Shown here: one piece after another, positions 41,639 through 50,585 of the stretch | Position numbering within the stretch: the first letter of the stretch is position 1 | Layout of the letters: the number at the start of each line of letters is the position of its first letter | Assembly: GCA_036655355.1 (NCBI GenBank) | Contig: JAVVQG010000013.1 | Location: 1-64,000 of the forward strand | Reading direction: 5' to 3' | Length of the DNA stretch: 64,000 bases | Source: JAUNSR01 sp036655355 | GTDB lineage: Bacteria > Bacteroidota > Bacteroidia > Bacteroidales > JAUNSR01 | Position numbers and translations under genes: made by a program | The notes under the pieces: model-generated | What the model was told of the DNA's origin: nothing | Seen by the model: only the letters and a program-made list of their open reading frames with translations | Database searches by the model: none

Positions 41639-42058
41639 TCATCGACGCAAAAGGTCGGACATCACTTGCTTTTTCTGCTTGAGTAATTCAACTTTTCTGA
41701 GCCAGGATTGTAGCTGTTCCGGAGACTTCTGACGACCCTCCGAAATCCATAGACCGTAACGCTGGATAGACTTATTGACATTAGTCACCTCCGACATAAA
41801 TTCGTCCGGATATTGGCGGCACATGTTCAGAAGCTCGTCGTATTGCGAACGGTAGAAATCGCGCATCTGTGTGAACGGATGAATAAGAAGGAACTTCTTA
41901 TCGCGCTGATAGGAGATAAGCTCGTCGTCGGCCTGTTTATGGCGAATGGTGGCATCTACCATCGGCACGGCATGTTCGTTGTTGTCATCAACAAGTTCGT
42001 CGAGAGCTTGCAGGGTATGAAAACACCGGATACGGTCGTCGTACAAGAGTACGCACAT
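41639..42058 (-). CDS. capsid-block protein of unknown function
   Basis: A 139-residue helical protein (MCVLLYDDRIRCFHTLQALD onward) at the end of the capsid operon, before its terminator. It contains SYQRDKKFLLIHPFTQMRDF and long amphipathic helices. Not recognised; expression is implied by its tight position. It may be a head-completion or assembly protein. Confidence 0.62.
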   Translation of the reverse strand: MCVLLYDDRIRCFHTLQALDELVDDNNEHAVPMVDATIRHKQADDELISYQRDKKFLLIHPFTQMRDFYRSQYDELLNMCRQYPDEFMSEVTNVNKSIQRYGLWISEGRQKSPEQLQSWLRKVELLKQKKQVMSDLLRR

Positions 42059-42090
42059 CTGTATATCCGGTGCTTCTGAATCATTCCAGG

Positions 42091-42588
42091 CTATTCCGGG
42101 GAACTCTTCGTATTTACTTTTTTTTTTACTTTACCCGGAAGCTCTTCAGGTTTTTCGTCCTGGAGGGGTTCCGGTTGTGATTCTGAGGGTGTGTTCTGGG
42201 TCGGATCAAACGATGGATCCGAGTCGTTTTCGGCGGATTGATCTTCAGCATGGTCAGCCGGAAGCTCTTCAGGTTTTTCGTCCTGGAGTTGCTCCGGTTG
42301 TGATTCTGAGGGCGTGTCCTGGGTCGGATCAGACGATGGATCCTGCTTCGATTCAAAGTTGAAGAATTCAGCCAAGATTCGATTCTCGGTTACCACTTCG
42401 GGATCCACATGGGAAAGAAGGGCATATATTATCTTAGCGTGGATACGTGGTTTCGTGAAACGATTGAACGGTTCATTAACCACCGGATGTAATGGTTGGA
42501 TAGATGCCAGCAGATTGCGATCTTTGTCAAAGTGAGAAATGTCCGCCGTCAGACGGACAATAGCTCTGTTTTTTTCTCGTAGATTCAT
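42091..42588 (-). CDS. capsid-block protein with repetitive acidic C-terminus
   Basis: A 165-residue protein. The first 80 residues (MNLREKNRAIVRLTADISHF onward) look folded; the rest is a disordered acidic, proline-rich tail made of two copies of DPTQxTPSESQPEx with LQDEKPEELP, ending in the basic KVKKKVNTK. At DNA level this is an 86-bp repeat (42135-42220 and 42258-42343; 80 of 86 bases identical). It overlaps the previous gene by four bases. Function unknown; possibly a head decoration or linker protein. Confidence 0.68.
   Translation of the reverse strand: MNLREKNRAIVRLTADISHFDKDRNLLASIQPLHPVVNEPFNRFTKPRIHAKIIYALLSHVDPEVVTENRILAEFFNFESKQDPSSDPTQDTPSESQPEQLQDEKPEELPADHAEDQSAENDSDPSFDPTQNTPSESQPEPLQDEKPEELPGKVKKKVNTKSSPE
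42135..42343. repeat. 86-bp direct repeat with 123-bp period
   Basis: The block beginning CCGGAAGCTCTTCAGGTTTT at 42135-42220 recurs at 42258-42343 with six substitutions. It lies inside the 165-residue capsid-block gene, and the period is a multiple of three, so copy number can change without a frameshift. Confidence 0.9.
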
Positions 42589-43085
42589 ACCGCATCTTCT
42601 TCTACAGGGGTTTCACCTTCATAATAATAGAATGGCTCTGGGCATTCGGGTGCATCGAACTTCAGTGCAACACCAGCTTTGCCATCGATAATACCGAGGT
42701 TTTCGTAGGTCATGCGCAAACCACCGAGGGGTCCACCTGAAATGATCTTCTTCTTGGAGATCTGGTCAACATATACCGCAATAAACTCCTCGCCCACATT
42801 CGCATAGATCCACTCTAGTCGATCGGCATTCATGCCATCACACAATACTGCGATTGACTTCTTACCATTGTATACTACCTCTCCTGCACCGCATGACGGT
42901 GTGATTGTATCGCAGTCTACATAAACCCATTTGCCATCTTCTCCAAGCGGGCTCGTGGCAATCTTACCAGCGACAGCAGCCGGGAATTTTTCCATATCGA
43001 TATCGCGCACATTTGCGAGATAAATTCGCTTCTTCAGGCCTACTTTAATATCGGAAGACGCGACTTTTTTAAAATTTTTCTTCAT
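42585..43085 (-). CDS. capsid-block structural protein
   Basis: A 166-residue protein starting MKKNFKKVASSDIKVGLKKR at 43085, directly downstream of the capsid protein gene. Predicted mostly beta-strand. It has a flexible acidic C-terminus (GETPVEEDAV). Small proteins at this place are often head decoration proteins, but no family is recognised. The frame extends to 43112, without support for the longer start. Confidence 0.65.
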   Translation of the reverse strand: MKKNFKKVASSDIKVGLKKRIYLANVRDIDMEKFPAAVAGKIATSPLGEDGKWVYVDCDTITPSCGAGEVVYNGKKSIAVLCDGMNADRLEWIYANVGEEFIAVYVDQISKKKIISGGPLGGLRMTYENLGIIDGKAGVALKFDAPECPEPFYYYEGETPVEEDAV

Positions 43086-43159
43086 ATCTGATTGAATAAA
43101 AGAAACGGGCACGGGAGAAGATTCCCTGCCCGTTTCGAGTTTATAATTATAATATGCAA

Positions 43160-45163
43160 TTACGCAGTTACCGAACGGCCTAGCTCCAGGAACTTCCCTG
43201 TTGCGCGGGTACGTTTGATAGATTTGCCTTCAACCGTTACCGAGTAGTCTTCCAGTTCGGCATACAATTCGATCCAATCTCCTACTGCCTTAGGAGTCCA
43301 TGTTGCAGAGATGTTGGCAAAATTCGCAGCTTTAGTGATAGTAGTAGCATTGGTCATATCTCCACACACGATACGATATACGCGTTCCGGAGAGGCATTC
43401 TCGATGTCAGTAATCGCGGTTGCCCCTGAATTGGCAGACGTAACGAACAGGTCGTTCTCTTTGCCTGGGACTTTCACTGCACCATCTGCAAGTTCTGTCG
43501 CCGGGAAATTGGTAAATAGGAACTGATCAGCACGGCCTGCTGCCTCCAATTTAGCACGTGATTCGTACTTGATACCCGCTACTTTGACGTGTGCGCCCTC
43601 TTTCCAACGACTCTGAACCGTTACGGATTCGAAATCTCGCTCGAAATAGAATCCGGTCATTTCACCTGGTTTATTTTCAAGCAAGCAGATATTGCCCGGA
43701 AGTGTAATCCACATCTTATAGCAATTTGATGCCATGTTTGGAACCCACAATATTGAGTCAGGATTAACGTCCTGTAGACCACCGTTTACACCAGTGAAGT
43801 CGTTATCCTTACCGTATTTTTCGCGGAATGCACGAGTGTACATACGGCGATGTTTCGCGTTCATGAACAGCTTGTACCCGTCCATCGACAGTAGGGTTTC
43901 TTCAACCTGATCCCAGAAAGATTCGGCTGTATCAATAATAGTCGCTTCGGTATATACGCCCGTATCGAACGGAAGCACTTTGAATTCGTCTTCTTTTTTC
44001 TGGATAGCACGAAGAATACCGTCTGCGCCAAATACGGCAGGATTGGACGCTACAGATTGCGCTGGAACCGTAACACCTACTACCGCGCGACGGTTGCGCT
44101 CATTCTGCAACTGTGTCGCGAAGTGAACCATGATATACTCGATGAACGCCCATTTAATAACGTTCGAGCCGTCGTTCTGATTCAAATAACCGATGTAAGC
44201 TTTTTCGAGCTTGATCAAGTCATCGAATTCATATTTGAACATCACGTCGTTAACGCCGTAAATTTCTGCGGCAAAATCAACGTTCCCTTTGAAAATTGCG
44301 CCCTTACGATAACCCTGCGATAATTCGCCAAACGATACAGATGGAGCAACCTCTTTGTTCTGGACGTTCGAAATGGTAGGGAACAATCCGGCAACGCTAG
44401 GCAACGTGCGAAGGTGTGCGATGATCAGATCAGAACGGCGAGTGATATACTCACCGGCTGCATCCAATCCGGAGTAATCGATTACAGACTGGCCAGCCAT
44501 CATCTTATTGAAATCCAAAGCACCCAAAAGTCCGTTTTCGTGTACCGTTTTGAAACGATCCATAAACGATGTGCGGTAATCGTTGAACGCTGACATGAAT
44601 GCCTTCTTATCTGCAGGGGAAACTTCGTCGATATTCACCGGTTTACGTGTAACCGTCATTTCCGTCCAGAAACTTCCGCGTTTGAATGCCGGAGCTTCAA
44701 TACCGAACAGGTAATCATTTGTGTGGCCCGCGAATCCTAAAACGCGTGTAGCCATACTTACAGCTTGTGCGTGAGAGCCTAAACCTACTGCTTGTCCTTC
44801 AGCTGATTCAGGCTGAGCCGATAGCTGCTGAATGGTCTGAGCTTGCTCAGTAACCTTTGCCTGTAGCTGTTGTCCTGCATTGATAGCCATCTGAACACCT
44901 TCTCCTGCATTTTTTGGAGCTTCAGCAGATTCTCCGGTTGCCGTTCCGACGAATGAGATAATTTCGTTTTGTAAATCGGCCGAAAGCGATGTCTCTACGT
45001 CTTCATCGGCCTCTTTGTCTGACTTCAATGAGCTACCATGGAGTTTCTGGTATTCATGCTCAAGGGCTGCCCAATCGGCAGACGTCATCTTATTTTCCTG
45101 AACCTTCTGAGCGAGGTTCATTTGAGCCAAAACATCCTTGACTCTGATCATCCATTTCTTCAT
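43160..45163 (-). CDS. major capsid protein with N-terminal scaffold-like domain
   Basis: A 667-residue protein starting MKKWMIRVKDVLAQMNLAQK. The first 160 or so residues are helical, charged and Gln/Ala-rich (LQAKVTEQAQTIQQLSAQPE), like the delta/scaffold domain of HK97-type coat proteins. The remainder is the coat domain, with the E-loop/A-domain-type segment GRADQFLFTNFPATELADGA. Following the S49 protease, the scaffold region is probably removed during maturation. The last 90 residues look like a beta-sandwich addition. The start at 45163 lies 15 bases after the protease stop codon; the frame is open to 45295 inside the protease gene. Confidence 0.83.
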   Translation of the reverse strand: MKKWMIRVKDVLAQMNLAQKVQENKMTSADWAALEHEYQKLHGSSLKSDKEADEDVETSLSADLQNEIISFVGTATGESAEAPKNAGEGVQMAINAGQQLQAKVTEQAQTIQQLSAQPESAEGQAVGLGSHAQAVSMATRVLGFAGHTNDYLFGIEAPAFKRGSFWTEMTVTRKPVNIDEVSPADKKAFMSAFNDYRTSFMDRFKTVHENGLLGALDFNKMMAGQSVIDYSGLDAAGEYITRRSDLIIAHLRTLPSVAGLFPTISNVQNKEVAPSVSFGELSQGYRKGAIFKGNVDFAAEIYGVNDVMFKYEFDDLIKLEKAYIGYLNQNDGSNVIKWAFIEYIMVHFATQLQNERNRRAVVGVTVPAQSVASNPAVFGADGILRAIQKKEDEFKVLPFDTGVYTEATIIDTAESFWDQVEETLLSMDGYKLFMNAKHRRMYTRAFREKYGKDNDFTGVNGGLQDVNPDSILWVPNMASNCYKMWITLPGNICLLENKPGEMTGFYFERDFESVTVQSRWKEGAHVKVAGIKYESRAKLEAAGRADQFLFTNFPATELADGAVKVPGKENDLFVTSANSGATAITDIENASPERVYRIVCGDMTNATTITKAANFANISATWTPKAVGDWIELYAELEDYSVTVEGKSIKRTRATGKFLELGRSVTA

Positions 45164-45179
45164 TTGTTTTCTTTTTTCG

Positions 45180-46091
45180 TTAAAATATAGTAGAGACTGA
45201 CTTGCGGGTATTGGCTGTATCGTTGATATAGGCAATTGCATCTTGCAATGTACCATACCCGTCGATAAGCTTATATTTGATCGCATCGTCCGCATAGAAC
45301 ATTCTTCCTTCGAGTATTCCTTCGACTGACAGATCGATCTTCTTCCTGTTTTTCTTGATTATTTCCTGGAAATGCAACGCAAGAGGCGTAAGAACTTCGT
45401 CAATCATGCGTTTGTCGTCGCCATCGAGAGCCTCACGGTGTGTTAGGTTTTTATATTTCGATTCAGGAGGGTAAATTTCGCGAACAACGATGCCTTTATT
45501 CTCGGCGGCCTTGCGCATATCAACTATTGAGCCCACCGCGCCGATTGATCCAATCTCGCACATCTTGTTTTCGGCAAAAATCCGCTCGAAAAACGAACCG
45601 AAATAGATGCCGGCAGACGCAAGTTGACCGTCGATTAGCATGACGTTTGGCTTCGAACAAGCACGAATGGCCGCCTCGAGCTGAATAAGAGAGGTCGTTG
45701 TTCCTCCAGGAGTATTCGCACGAACAATGATGCCCGCTACATTCTCCGACTCTGAAGCCTGGCGGATCCATCCGGCGATTACGTCCATACCGACATGCCA
45801 TCGCCAATTGTCGTCATACCCGGAATATTTGGTCATGAGCCCCGTAATATTGAAAACGGGAATAGTTCCTTCAGGGAGTTCGGAAAAAGGGTTGTATTCG
45901 GCGGAAGTAGATGCGGCAAGTTTAGCCTGCGTAGTAAGCAATTGTCCTCCATGGAGGTATTGTAGATCAACACCGGTAGGAGACTCCTTATCACAAGGAG
46001 TCCCTCCGGCCTCCAACATGGCTGTTATCCTGGGATATCCACAGGAATGCATGAGGTAGTGAGATGTGATGAATTCTTCGTTTATGTGCAT
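45180..46091 (-). CDS. capsid maturation protease, S49/SppA-like
   Basis: A 303-residue serine protease of the signal-peptide-peptidase A (S49)/ClpP fold, used by phages to process the capsid scaffold. The motifs GIIVRANTPGGTTT, the catalytic serine in GQLASAGIYFGS and the basic residue region GSIGAVGSIVDM are clear. Next to the capsid protein gene, its task is almost certainly prohead maturation. Length is normal for this group. Confidence 0.9.
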   Translation of the reverse strand: MHINEEFITSHYLMHSCGYPRITAMLEAGGTPCDKESPTGVDLQYLHGGQLLTTQAKLAASTSAEYNPFSELPEGTIPVFNITGLMTKYSGYDDNWRWHVGMDVIAGWIRQASESENVAGIIVRANTPGGTTTSLIQLEAAIRACSKPNVMLIDGQLASAGIYFGSFFERIFAENKMCEIGSIGAVGSIVDMRKAAENKGIVVREIYPPESKYKNLTHREALDGDDKRMIDEVLTPLALHFQEIIKKNRKKIDLSVEGILEGRMFYADDAIKYKLIDGYGTLQDAIAYINDTANTRKSVSTIF

Positions 46092-46144
46092 TGTCCAATC
46101 TTTTGTTGTACAATGATAATAACTATATATAAGTAATATCGGGA

Positions 46145-46477
46145 CTAGAGCATGGGTAATTGTGCTTCAAATGCCAGTGTAACAAAGGGTAGACCACCGG
46201 AAATTGTATAAGTAGCCGGGTAATCATTAGTACCACATATATATTCCAAGCTGGTATTGGAGGTCCCGGTTATAATTAAGCCTAAGTTACAGGATCTAAA
46301 GAATTCGGCATCTTTAGTTTTGACAACAACCTTCATTGTGCATTTAATGAGCCTCCCAGCTGATGAATCCTGCGAACTTTCGCTAAATATTACTGGTTGT
46401 TCCGATTTCAATCGGATGTTTTTTTTCAATAATGGGACATATACATTCACCACCGGAGAGAGAAGTATTTCATTCAT
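46145..46477 (-). CDS. unrecognised phage protein before the capsid protease
   Basis: A 110-residue beta-rich protein starting MNEILLSPVVNVYVPLLKKN. It contains no catalytic motif. It precedes the capsid protease with a 53-base gap and follows the 193-residue protein. The frame extends to 46534 but the extra 19 residues look unlikely. Function unknown. Confidence 0.6.
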   Translation of the reverse strand: MNEILLSPVVNVYVPLLKKNIRLKSEQPVIFSESSQDSSAGRLIKCTMKVVVKTKDAEFFRSCNLGLIITGTSNTSLEYICGTNDYPATYTISGGLPFVTLAFEAQLPML

Positions 46478-46538
46478 ATTTTTGTGACATAATGGGGAGT
46501 AAAAAAATATATTATTTTGTGTTTTTCGTCGCATTTGT

Positions 46539-47120
46539 TCAAAAAATGAGAGAGCAACAAGGAAGTCCGGTGTCGAGCATTGCCCTTTGAGGGGATCGAA
46601 GCCATTTATATCTCCAGTCGCGTTGCCAGCTCTTCATCAGCATTGTCTCCTTAATAGCCACCTGATCTATTTCATACATATCCATGAAGGATCTAATTAC
46701 AGCACTATATGATTGGTTCGGGTTTGCGATCAAAGATGCAGCCATGAAGTTGTGGAAATTTTCTTTAAAAACTTTGTACAGGTGTGCGGCTATAACTTTT
46801 TGCCCGGTTACCGATAAATTATTCCGAAAAAGAGTATCCACATGCAAGTAATCAACAGATGGGTCATTCTTACTCGGGGTATATGAACACATCCTTCTAT
46901 TCCGAACGTTCAGCAATTCAATCCATATGACATCCTGACCATCTTTAGGAGCAGGAGCTAAATCCGGATCCGAACTGGTAACAAGGTGTTGTTTAACAAG
47001 AAGCCATAAGAAGTCCCGCTTTTTGGGTGTAATAACGGCAGACTTATTAGTTGACATGATGAATTCCTTAAGGATAGCTGGCACTATCAGAGGAACCTTA
47101 AATCGCTCAATCTTTCCCAT
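46539..47120 (-). CDS. unrecognised phage protein at the start of the late block
   Basis: A 193-residue protein starting MGKIERFKVPLIVPAILKEF. The middle (STNKSAVITPKKRDFLWLLV) and the C-terminal helix (MDMYEIDQVAIKETMLMKSW) are basic and helical. The open frame runs to 47333, but the added 71 residues are hydrophobic and repeat-encoded and probably not translated. A near-consensus -7 box TATTTTTA lies at 47149-47142. Being first in the block after the primase terminator, it could be a late regulator, but I do not recognise it. Confidence 0.6.
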   Translation of the reverse strand: MGKIERFKVPLIVPAILKEFIMSTNKSAVITPKKRDFLWLLVKQHLVTSSDPDLAPAPKDGQDVIWIELLNVRNRRMCSYTPSKNDPSVDYLHVDTLFRNNLSVTGQKVIAAHLYKVFKENFHNFMAASLIANPNQSYSAVIRSFMDMYEIDQVAIKETMLMKSWQRDWRYKWLRSPQRAMLDTGLPCCSLIF

Positions 47121-47640
47121 AGTATTATTGTGATGAATACCTAAAAATACAAAAAAACGACCACTAAAAAAAGCAAAAAAGCCTATTATATCGAGCATTC
47201 TGCAATAAAACAACAACAAATCAACAAGAATAATAGCAAATTGTATTTTATGATGAAAAGCACCTATTTTAAGCTTTCTCCTCTCTTCTAACAAACTCAA
47301 AAAATAGTGTTCCTTTTGTTCCATTTGGCACAAAACTGATTATCAAATAAATACAACCACAAAAAACGGAACAAGGTGTTCCACTTTGTCTCTTTGTGTT
47401 CCGCTTTTTTGGAGAACAGTTATTAAAAACGGGACAAACGGAACAACAATATTTTAAGATTGTTCCGGAAAATAAAAAAATATAACTCTAATATTCAATA
47501 TATTAATATATAAAAGAACAAAAGGAACAAAAGGAACACTGTTTTTTTTAGTAAAGAAATCGACTAATAGCAAATTGTCAGATACCCGTAATTTATTCTT
47601 TAATAAATAGCAAATTGTTATTTTACCGTTCCAATTGTCC
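47121..47640. repeat. repeat-rich gene-free region before the primase end
   Basis: A region of about 520 bases without a convincing gene. It holds three same-direction copies of (T/A)AATAGCAAATTGT (47231-47244, 47565-47578, 47605-47618). It also holds many GGAACA/TGTTCC units, including the dyad GGAACA-AGG-TGTTCC (47368-47382) and tandem GGAACAAAA (about 47515-47540). Iterated sites of this kind are usual for replication origins and regulator binding. Confidence 0.6.
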
Positions 47641-47648
47641 CAAAAAAG

Positions 47649-47682
47649 ACGGACGGATAAGATTCTCAGTCTTATCCGTCCA
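47649..47682 (-). terminator. terminator of the early operon
   Basis: GACGGATAAGA pairs with TCTTATCCGTC; on the minus strand the stem is followed by CCGTCTTTTTTGG. It lies about 40 bases beyond the primase stop codon and closes the early transcript. Confidence 0.85.
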
Positions 47683-47721
47683 CTATTTAACATAATCTCT
47701 TTGTCCGTGGATCCCATCCAC

Positions 47722-50037
47722 TTACTCGCTGAACTCGATATTCTGCTGGCTTGTTTCTGTACTTTTGGGATCGCCATAACCCAATTCTTTGAGTTCTTCT
47801 TCCGTAAACCAATCTTTCATATGAAATTGGAATGGTCTGCCTTCTACATTTCTGGAGATTATTTCTTCGGCTCCAGCGGTATCTGACATATATACCCTTT
47901 TGAAGATCTTATAGCGCTGTTTCTTGGATCTGGTCATTTGCAACTCATCTTCGATATAATCCATTACATCTCGCTCAATGATCGATCTTCCTTTCAGTGT
48001 CTCATTAACGGCCTGTACGAGTTCTTTGGTACTATATCGCAAGGTATCAAGATTCGTTTCCTCGAATTGATCTCGAATGAATGCTTTGATAGCACCCCAT
48101 GCCGGTTTGATTGTTCGAGCTTGTACCGCTTTAAGTGCTTCAGTCTCGTATACTGAAGTCTCAAAACTGAATCTACTTTTCCCGGTAGCATAATGAAGTT
48201 TCCTTTGACTTAAATAGTACAGGAAGTGGGGAATCTCTTCTTCCATTGTAGCTAACAGATTCGGGTTATCACTCGTCAGTTTGTTTACCTTGAGTACAAC
48301 AAAGCGGTTTTCCCCTTCATCAATCTGCATAAAGTTCTTCTCGTCATTCGAACACATAATAAGATGGATGTGATTGTCAATCTCCTGGGCATTCGTGCCT
48401 TTACCCTCGAGCCAAATGGTATGACCGGTTGAGTAGTTCTTAATACGTTCTTTCATTAACTTCTGCTCCATCGGGATGAACCCTTCGTCCAGTGCAACTA
48501 TTAACTTATCAACAAAGTGCGCCGTGAATTTCCCTGTAAAACGCTCGTTATCCAGGATGGCCGCATTCTCCTTGAAAATCAACTTCAGAAACTGCAGGAA
48601 GGTCGACTTCCCGGTGTTTCGTTCTCTCGACACCGGACATAGAACCGGTAATTTTTGGGTAGGTTGGTAAAAGCACAATTGGATCCAGTCAAGTCCGAAC
48701 TCATACAAGGATTCGCCAGAGGTGTTTTTGCTTCCAAATATATGTCGTAGGAACTCTTCAATATGAGTCCAGCTGCCCGGGATGAATTCATGGTTCAATG
48801 GATTATATAGATTATAGTATTGTGATTTCACGCCTTCGTATTCGAATTCGATAATCCTTCTATACTCATTGGTATTACACGGGGCATTGATGAACTTGTC
48901 GAATTTGGGGATCATGGCCAGAAAGACCTTATCGTTGTTATAATCTCGGTTGATCTCTCCGATATTCCACTCGGCCAACTCCAACATGGGAACTTTGTGT
49001 TTGTTGATCTTATGCGGATTTATTTTCCAGATCTTCTTGTAGAAGGTTGTCCCAATCCGGAGGTAAGATAGAGCGTCATGGTTGCGCGAGTTTACGACTT
49101 TCTGCCCATCAAAGTAATATTTACGGCCGAGATAGGTAAACTCCTTTTCCTGGATAACTCCTTTATAGTGCTCGTAAAAAACGGAGTAACTGTCCAGGTA
49201 GAAGTGCTTCCTAAGACGTTCATTTATCGCCCCGGATATTGGGATGCATTGGAAATATTTCTTGTTTCCAGTCGAGAACATCTCCAGTTCTTCCTTCACC
49301 AGTTCCTTATTGGTGCCTTCGAGGGCTAAGAGATCATCTAGCCCTTTCGCATGATCATAAAATTTATCGTCAATATGCGCGAAATAGACGTCTAGATCGA
49401 ATGGTTTGAGCATCTCATAGAATGACGCCACTGCCATCGCGAAATTCTGCATACGGCCCGCTAAATCCTTCTTAGAGTCATATGTGACGTGTCGGCAATC
49501 GGCATCATGTATGATTACAACATTCTTAACCTTGCATCCGGTTATAATCTCCTTTAGGTAGTCATCAATCTCGTTCTTCTGTTTGTCCTTGAAGTTGAAA
49601 ATCCCACCGATCCCCACAAAATCCAAGCCTAGCAAAGAACCGGATATTGCTTTGAATTCCCCCTCTATGATATAGAGTGTTTTAATTGAATCCTTTTTTC
49701 GATACTTCTCTACAATAGATGGAGGTAGATAGGTGTAAATTTCGGATCCTTTTGGCTGGGAATACTTCATGGTCTGCTTATCGCCATTCTTCCTCTCGAT
49801 GACACGAGGGATCCTGAATCGCATACGCTGAAAATCGACAGACTTCTTTCCGTTCATACATTGGCTTCTTTCCCCTTCAGGATCAACGTATGTAATAACG
49901 ATTGCATCGTCTTTTTCACTTGGGTAGATAATAGGCACTGATTGTGGTTGTCCTTCTGAATATACCACCCTCTTGTTTGTTTCTTCGGTAAGATTCAAGG
50001 CCGCCAGGCGTTTCTTGAAATATTCGAATATTGGCAT
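47722..50037 (-). CDS. primase-helicase with TOPRIM and SF3-like domains
   Basis: A 771-residue protein combining a TOPRIM-type segment (LYIIEGEFKAISGSLLGLDF and VVIIHDADCR, roughly residues 115-205) with a C-terminal DUF5906/superfamily-3-like ATPase. The ATPase has a Walker A in SRERNTGKSTFLQF near residue 475, Walker B-like KLIVALDEGF, and IHLIMCSND as sensor. Such proteins make primers and unwind DNA at phage replication forks. It is last in the early operon; a nine-base-pair hairpin lies just before its start. Confidence 0.88.
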   Translation of the reverse strand: MPIFEYFKKRLAALNLTEETNKRVVYSEGQPQSVPIIYPSEKDDAIVITYVDPEGERSQCMNGKKSVDFQRMRFRIPRVIERKNGDKQTMKYSQPKGSEIYTYLPPSIVEKYRKKDSIKTLYIIEGEFKAISGSLLGLDFVGIGGIFNFKDKQKNEIDDYLKEIITGCKVKNVVIIHDADCRHVTYDSKKDLAGRMQNFAMAVASFYEMLKPFDLDVYFAHIDDKFYDHAKGLDDLLALEGTNKELVKEELEMFSTGNKKYFQCIPISGAINERLRKHFYLDSYSVFYEHYKGVIQEKEFTYLGRKYYFDGQKVVNSRNHDALSYLRIGTTFYKKIWKINPHKINKHKVPMLELAEWNIGEINRDYNNDKVFLAMIPKFDKFINAPCNTNEYRRIIEFEYEGVKSQYYNLYNPLNHEFIPGSWTHIEEFLRHIFGSKNTSGESLYEFGLDWIQLCFYQPTQKLPVLCPVSRERNTGKSTFLQFLKLIFKENAAILDNERFTGKFTAHFVDKLIVALDEGFIPMEQKLMKERIKNYSTGHTIWLEGKGTNAQEIDNHIHLIMCSNDEKNFMQIDEGENRFVVLKVNKLTSDNPNLLATMEEEIPHFLYYLSQRKLHYATGKSRFSFETSVYETEALKAVQARTIKPAWGAIKAFIRDQFEETNLDTLRYSTKELVQAVNETLKGRSIIERDVMDYIEDELQMTRSKKQRYKIFKRVYMSDTAGAEEIISRNVEGRPFQFHMKDWFTEEELKELGYGDPKSTETSQQNIEFSE

Positions 50038-50078
50038 AATGTGTATAATTGTGTTTTGGTGTGTATCGAAGTTAAAGA

Positions 50079-50100
50079 ATCAGGAGCATACGCTCCTGAT
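50079..50100 (-). promoter_or_regulatory. hairpin before the primase gene
   Basis: ATCAGGAGC pairs exactly with GCTCCTGAT around a four-base loop. It sits between the stop codon of the 86-residue gene and the primase start. It lacks a long T run, so it may be an attenuator or RNA-processing site. Confidence 0.5.
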
Positions 50101-50111
50101 CCTGTCTATCG

Positions 50112-50372
50112 TTAAATAGAAATACTTCTGCATTCGACTTCGTTGAGCGACCCGAGATATTCCGCATCGATGAAGAATTGCTCAACCGGCATCTTAATTG
50201 GAGCTTCGAACTCACTGAATGCGACACTAATTATAATCCCATTATTATCATCATGCTCACACTCCACTTCTCCCCAGTCAATGTATCTCTGTGCCTTTTC
50301 TGACAATTTCTCACAAGCCTCATTGTATTGAGCAATGGCCTTTTCTGCTTTTTTGATTGTTCTTAAATCCAT
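50112..50372 (-). CDS. small early phage protein
   Basis: An 86-residue acidic protein (MDLRTIKKAEKAIAQYNEAC onward) with an N-terminal helix and a beta-rich C-terminal half. Its codon usage and spacing fit the early operon. No family recognised. Confidence 0.65.
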   Translation of the reverse strand: MDLRTIKKAEKAIAQYNEACEKLSEKAQRYIDWGEVECEHDDNNGIIISVAFSEFEAPIKMPVEQFFIDAEYLGSLNEVECRSISI

Positions 50373-50383
50373 AATGTTTTTGA

Positions 50384-50566
50384 TTAAAATTCTATTTGAG
50401 GGGAAATCCTTTGTTTTATCACCTCATTTACTCTCTTTATTTCATCATCAACCTCCTTTTCAAGTCGCTTGCTTTTACTCAATTCAGATGATGATCTACA
50501 TCTGAAATATTCCTTTTGGGCCTCTCGCATTTTTTCCACGAGAGAGAAAAATTCTTTAGGGTTCAT
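50384..50566 (-). CDS. small coiled-coil early protein
   Basis: A 60-residue helical protein, MNPKEFFSLVEKMREAQKEY at its start, followed by a heptad-like KRLEKEVDDEIKRVNEVIKQ. Proteins of this pattern are very common in Bacteroidetes phages and mobile elements, with no known function. Confidence 0.7.
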   Translation of the reverse strand: MNPKEFFSLVEKMREAQKEYFRCRSSSELSKSKRLEKEVDDEIKRVNEVIKQRISPQIEF

Positions 50567-50585
50567 GGAGGGAGATGTGCTTTAG

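Noticed and set aside
47454..47777. 107-residue open frame overlapping the primase end
   Set aside because: It covers the primase terminator and the repeat-rich gap; its C-terminal half is low-complexity hydrophobic sequence from AT-rich repeats. Not a credible gene.
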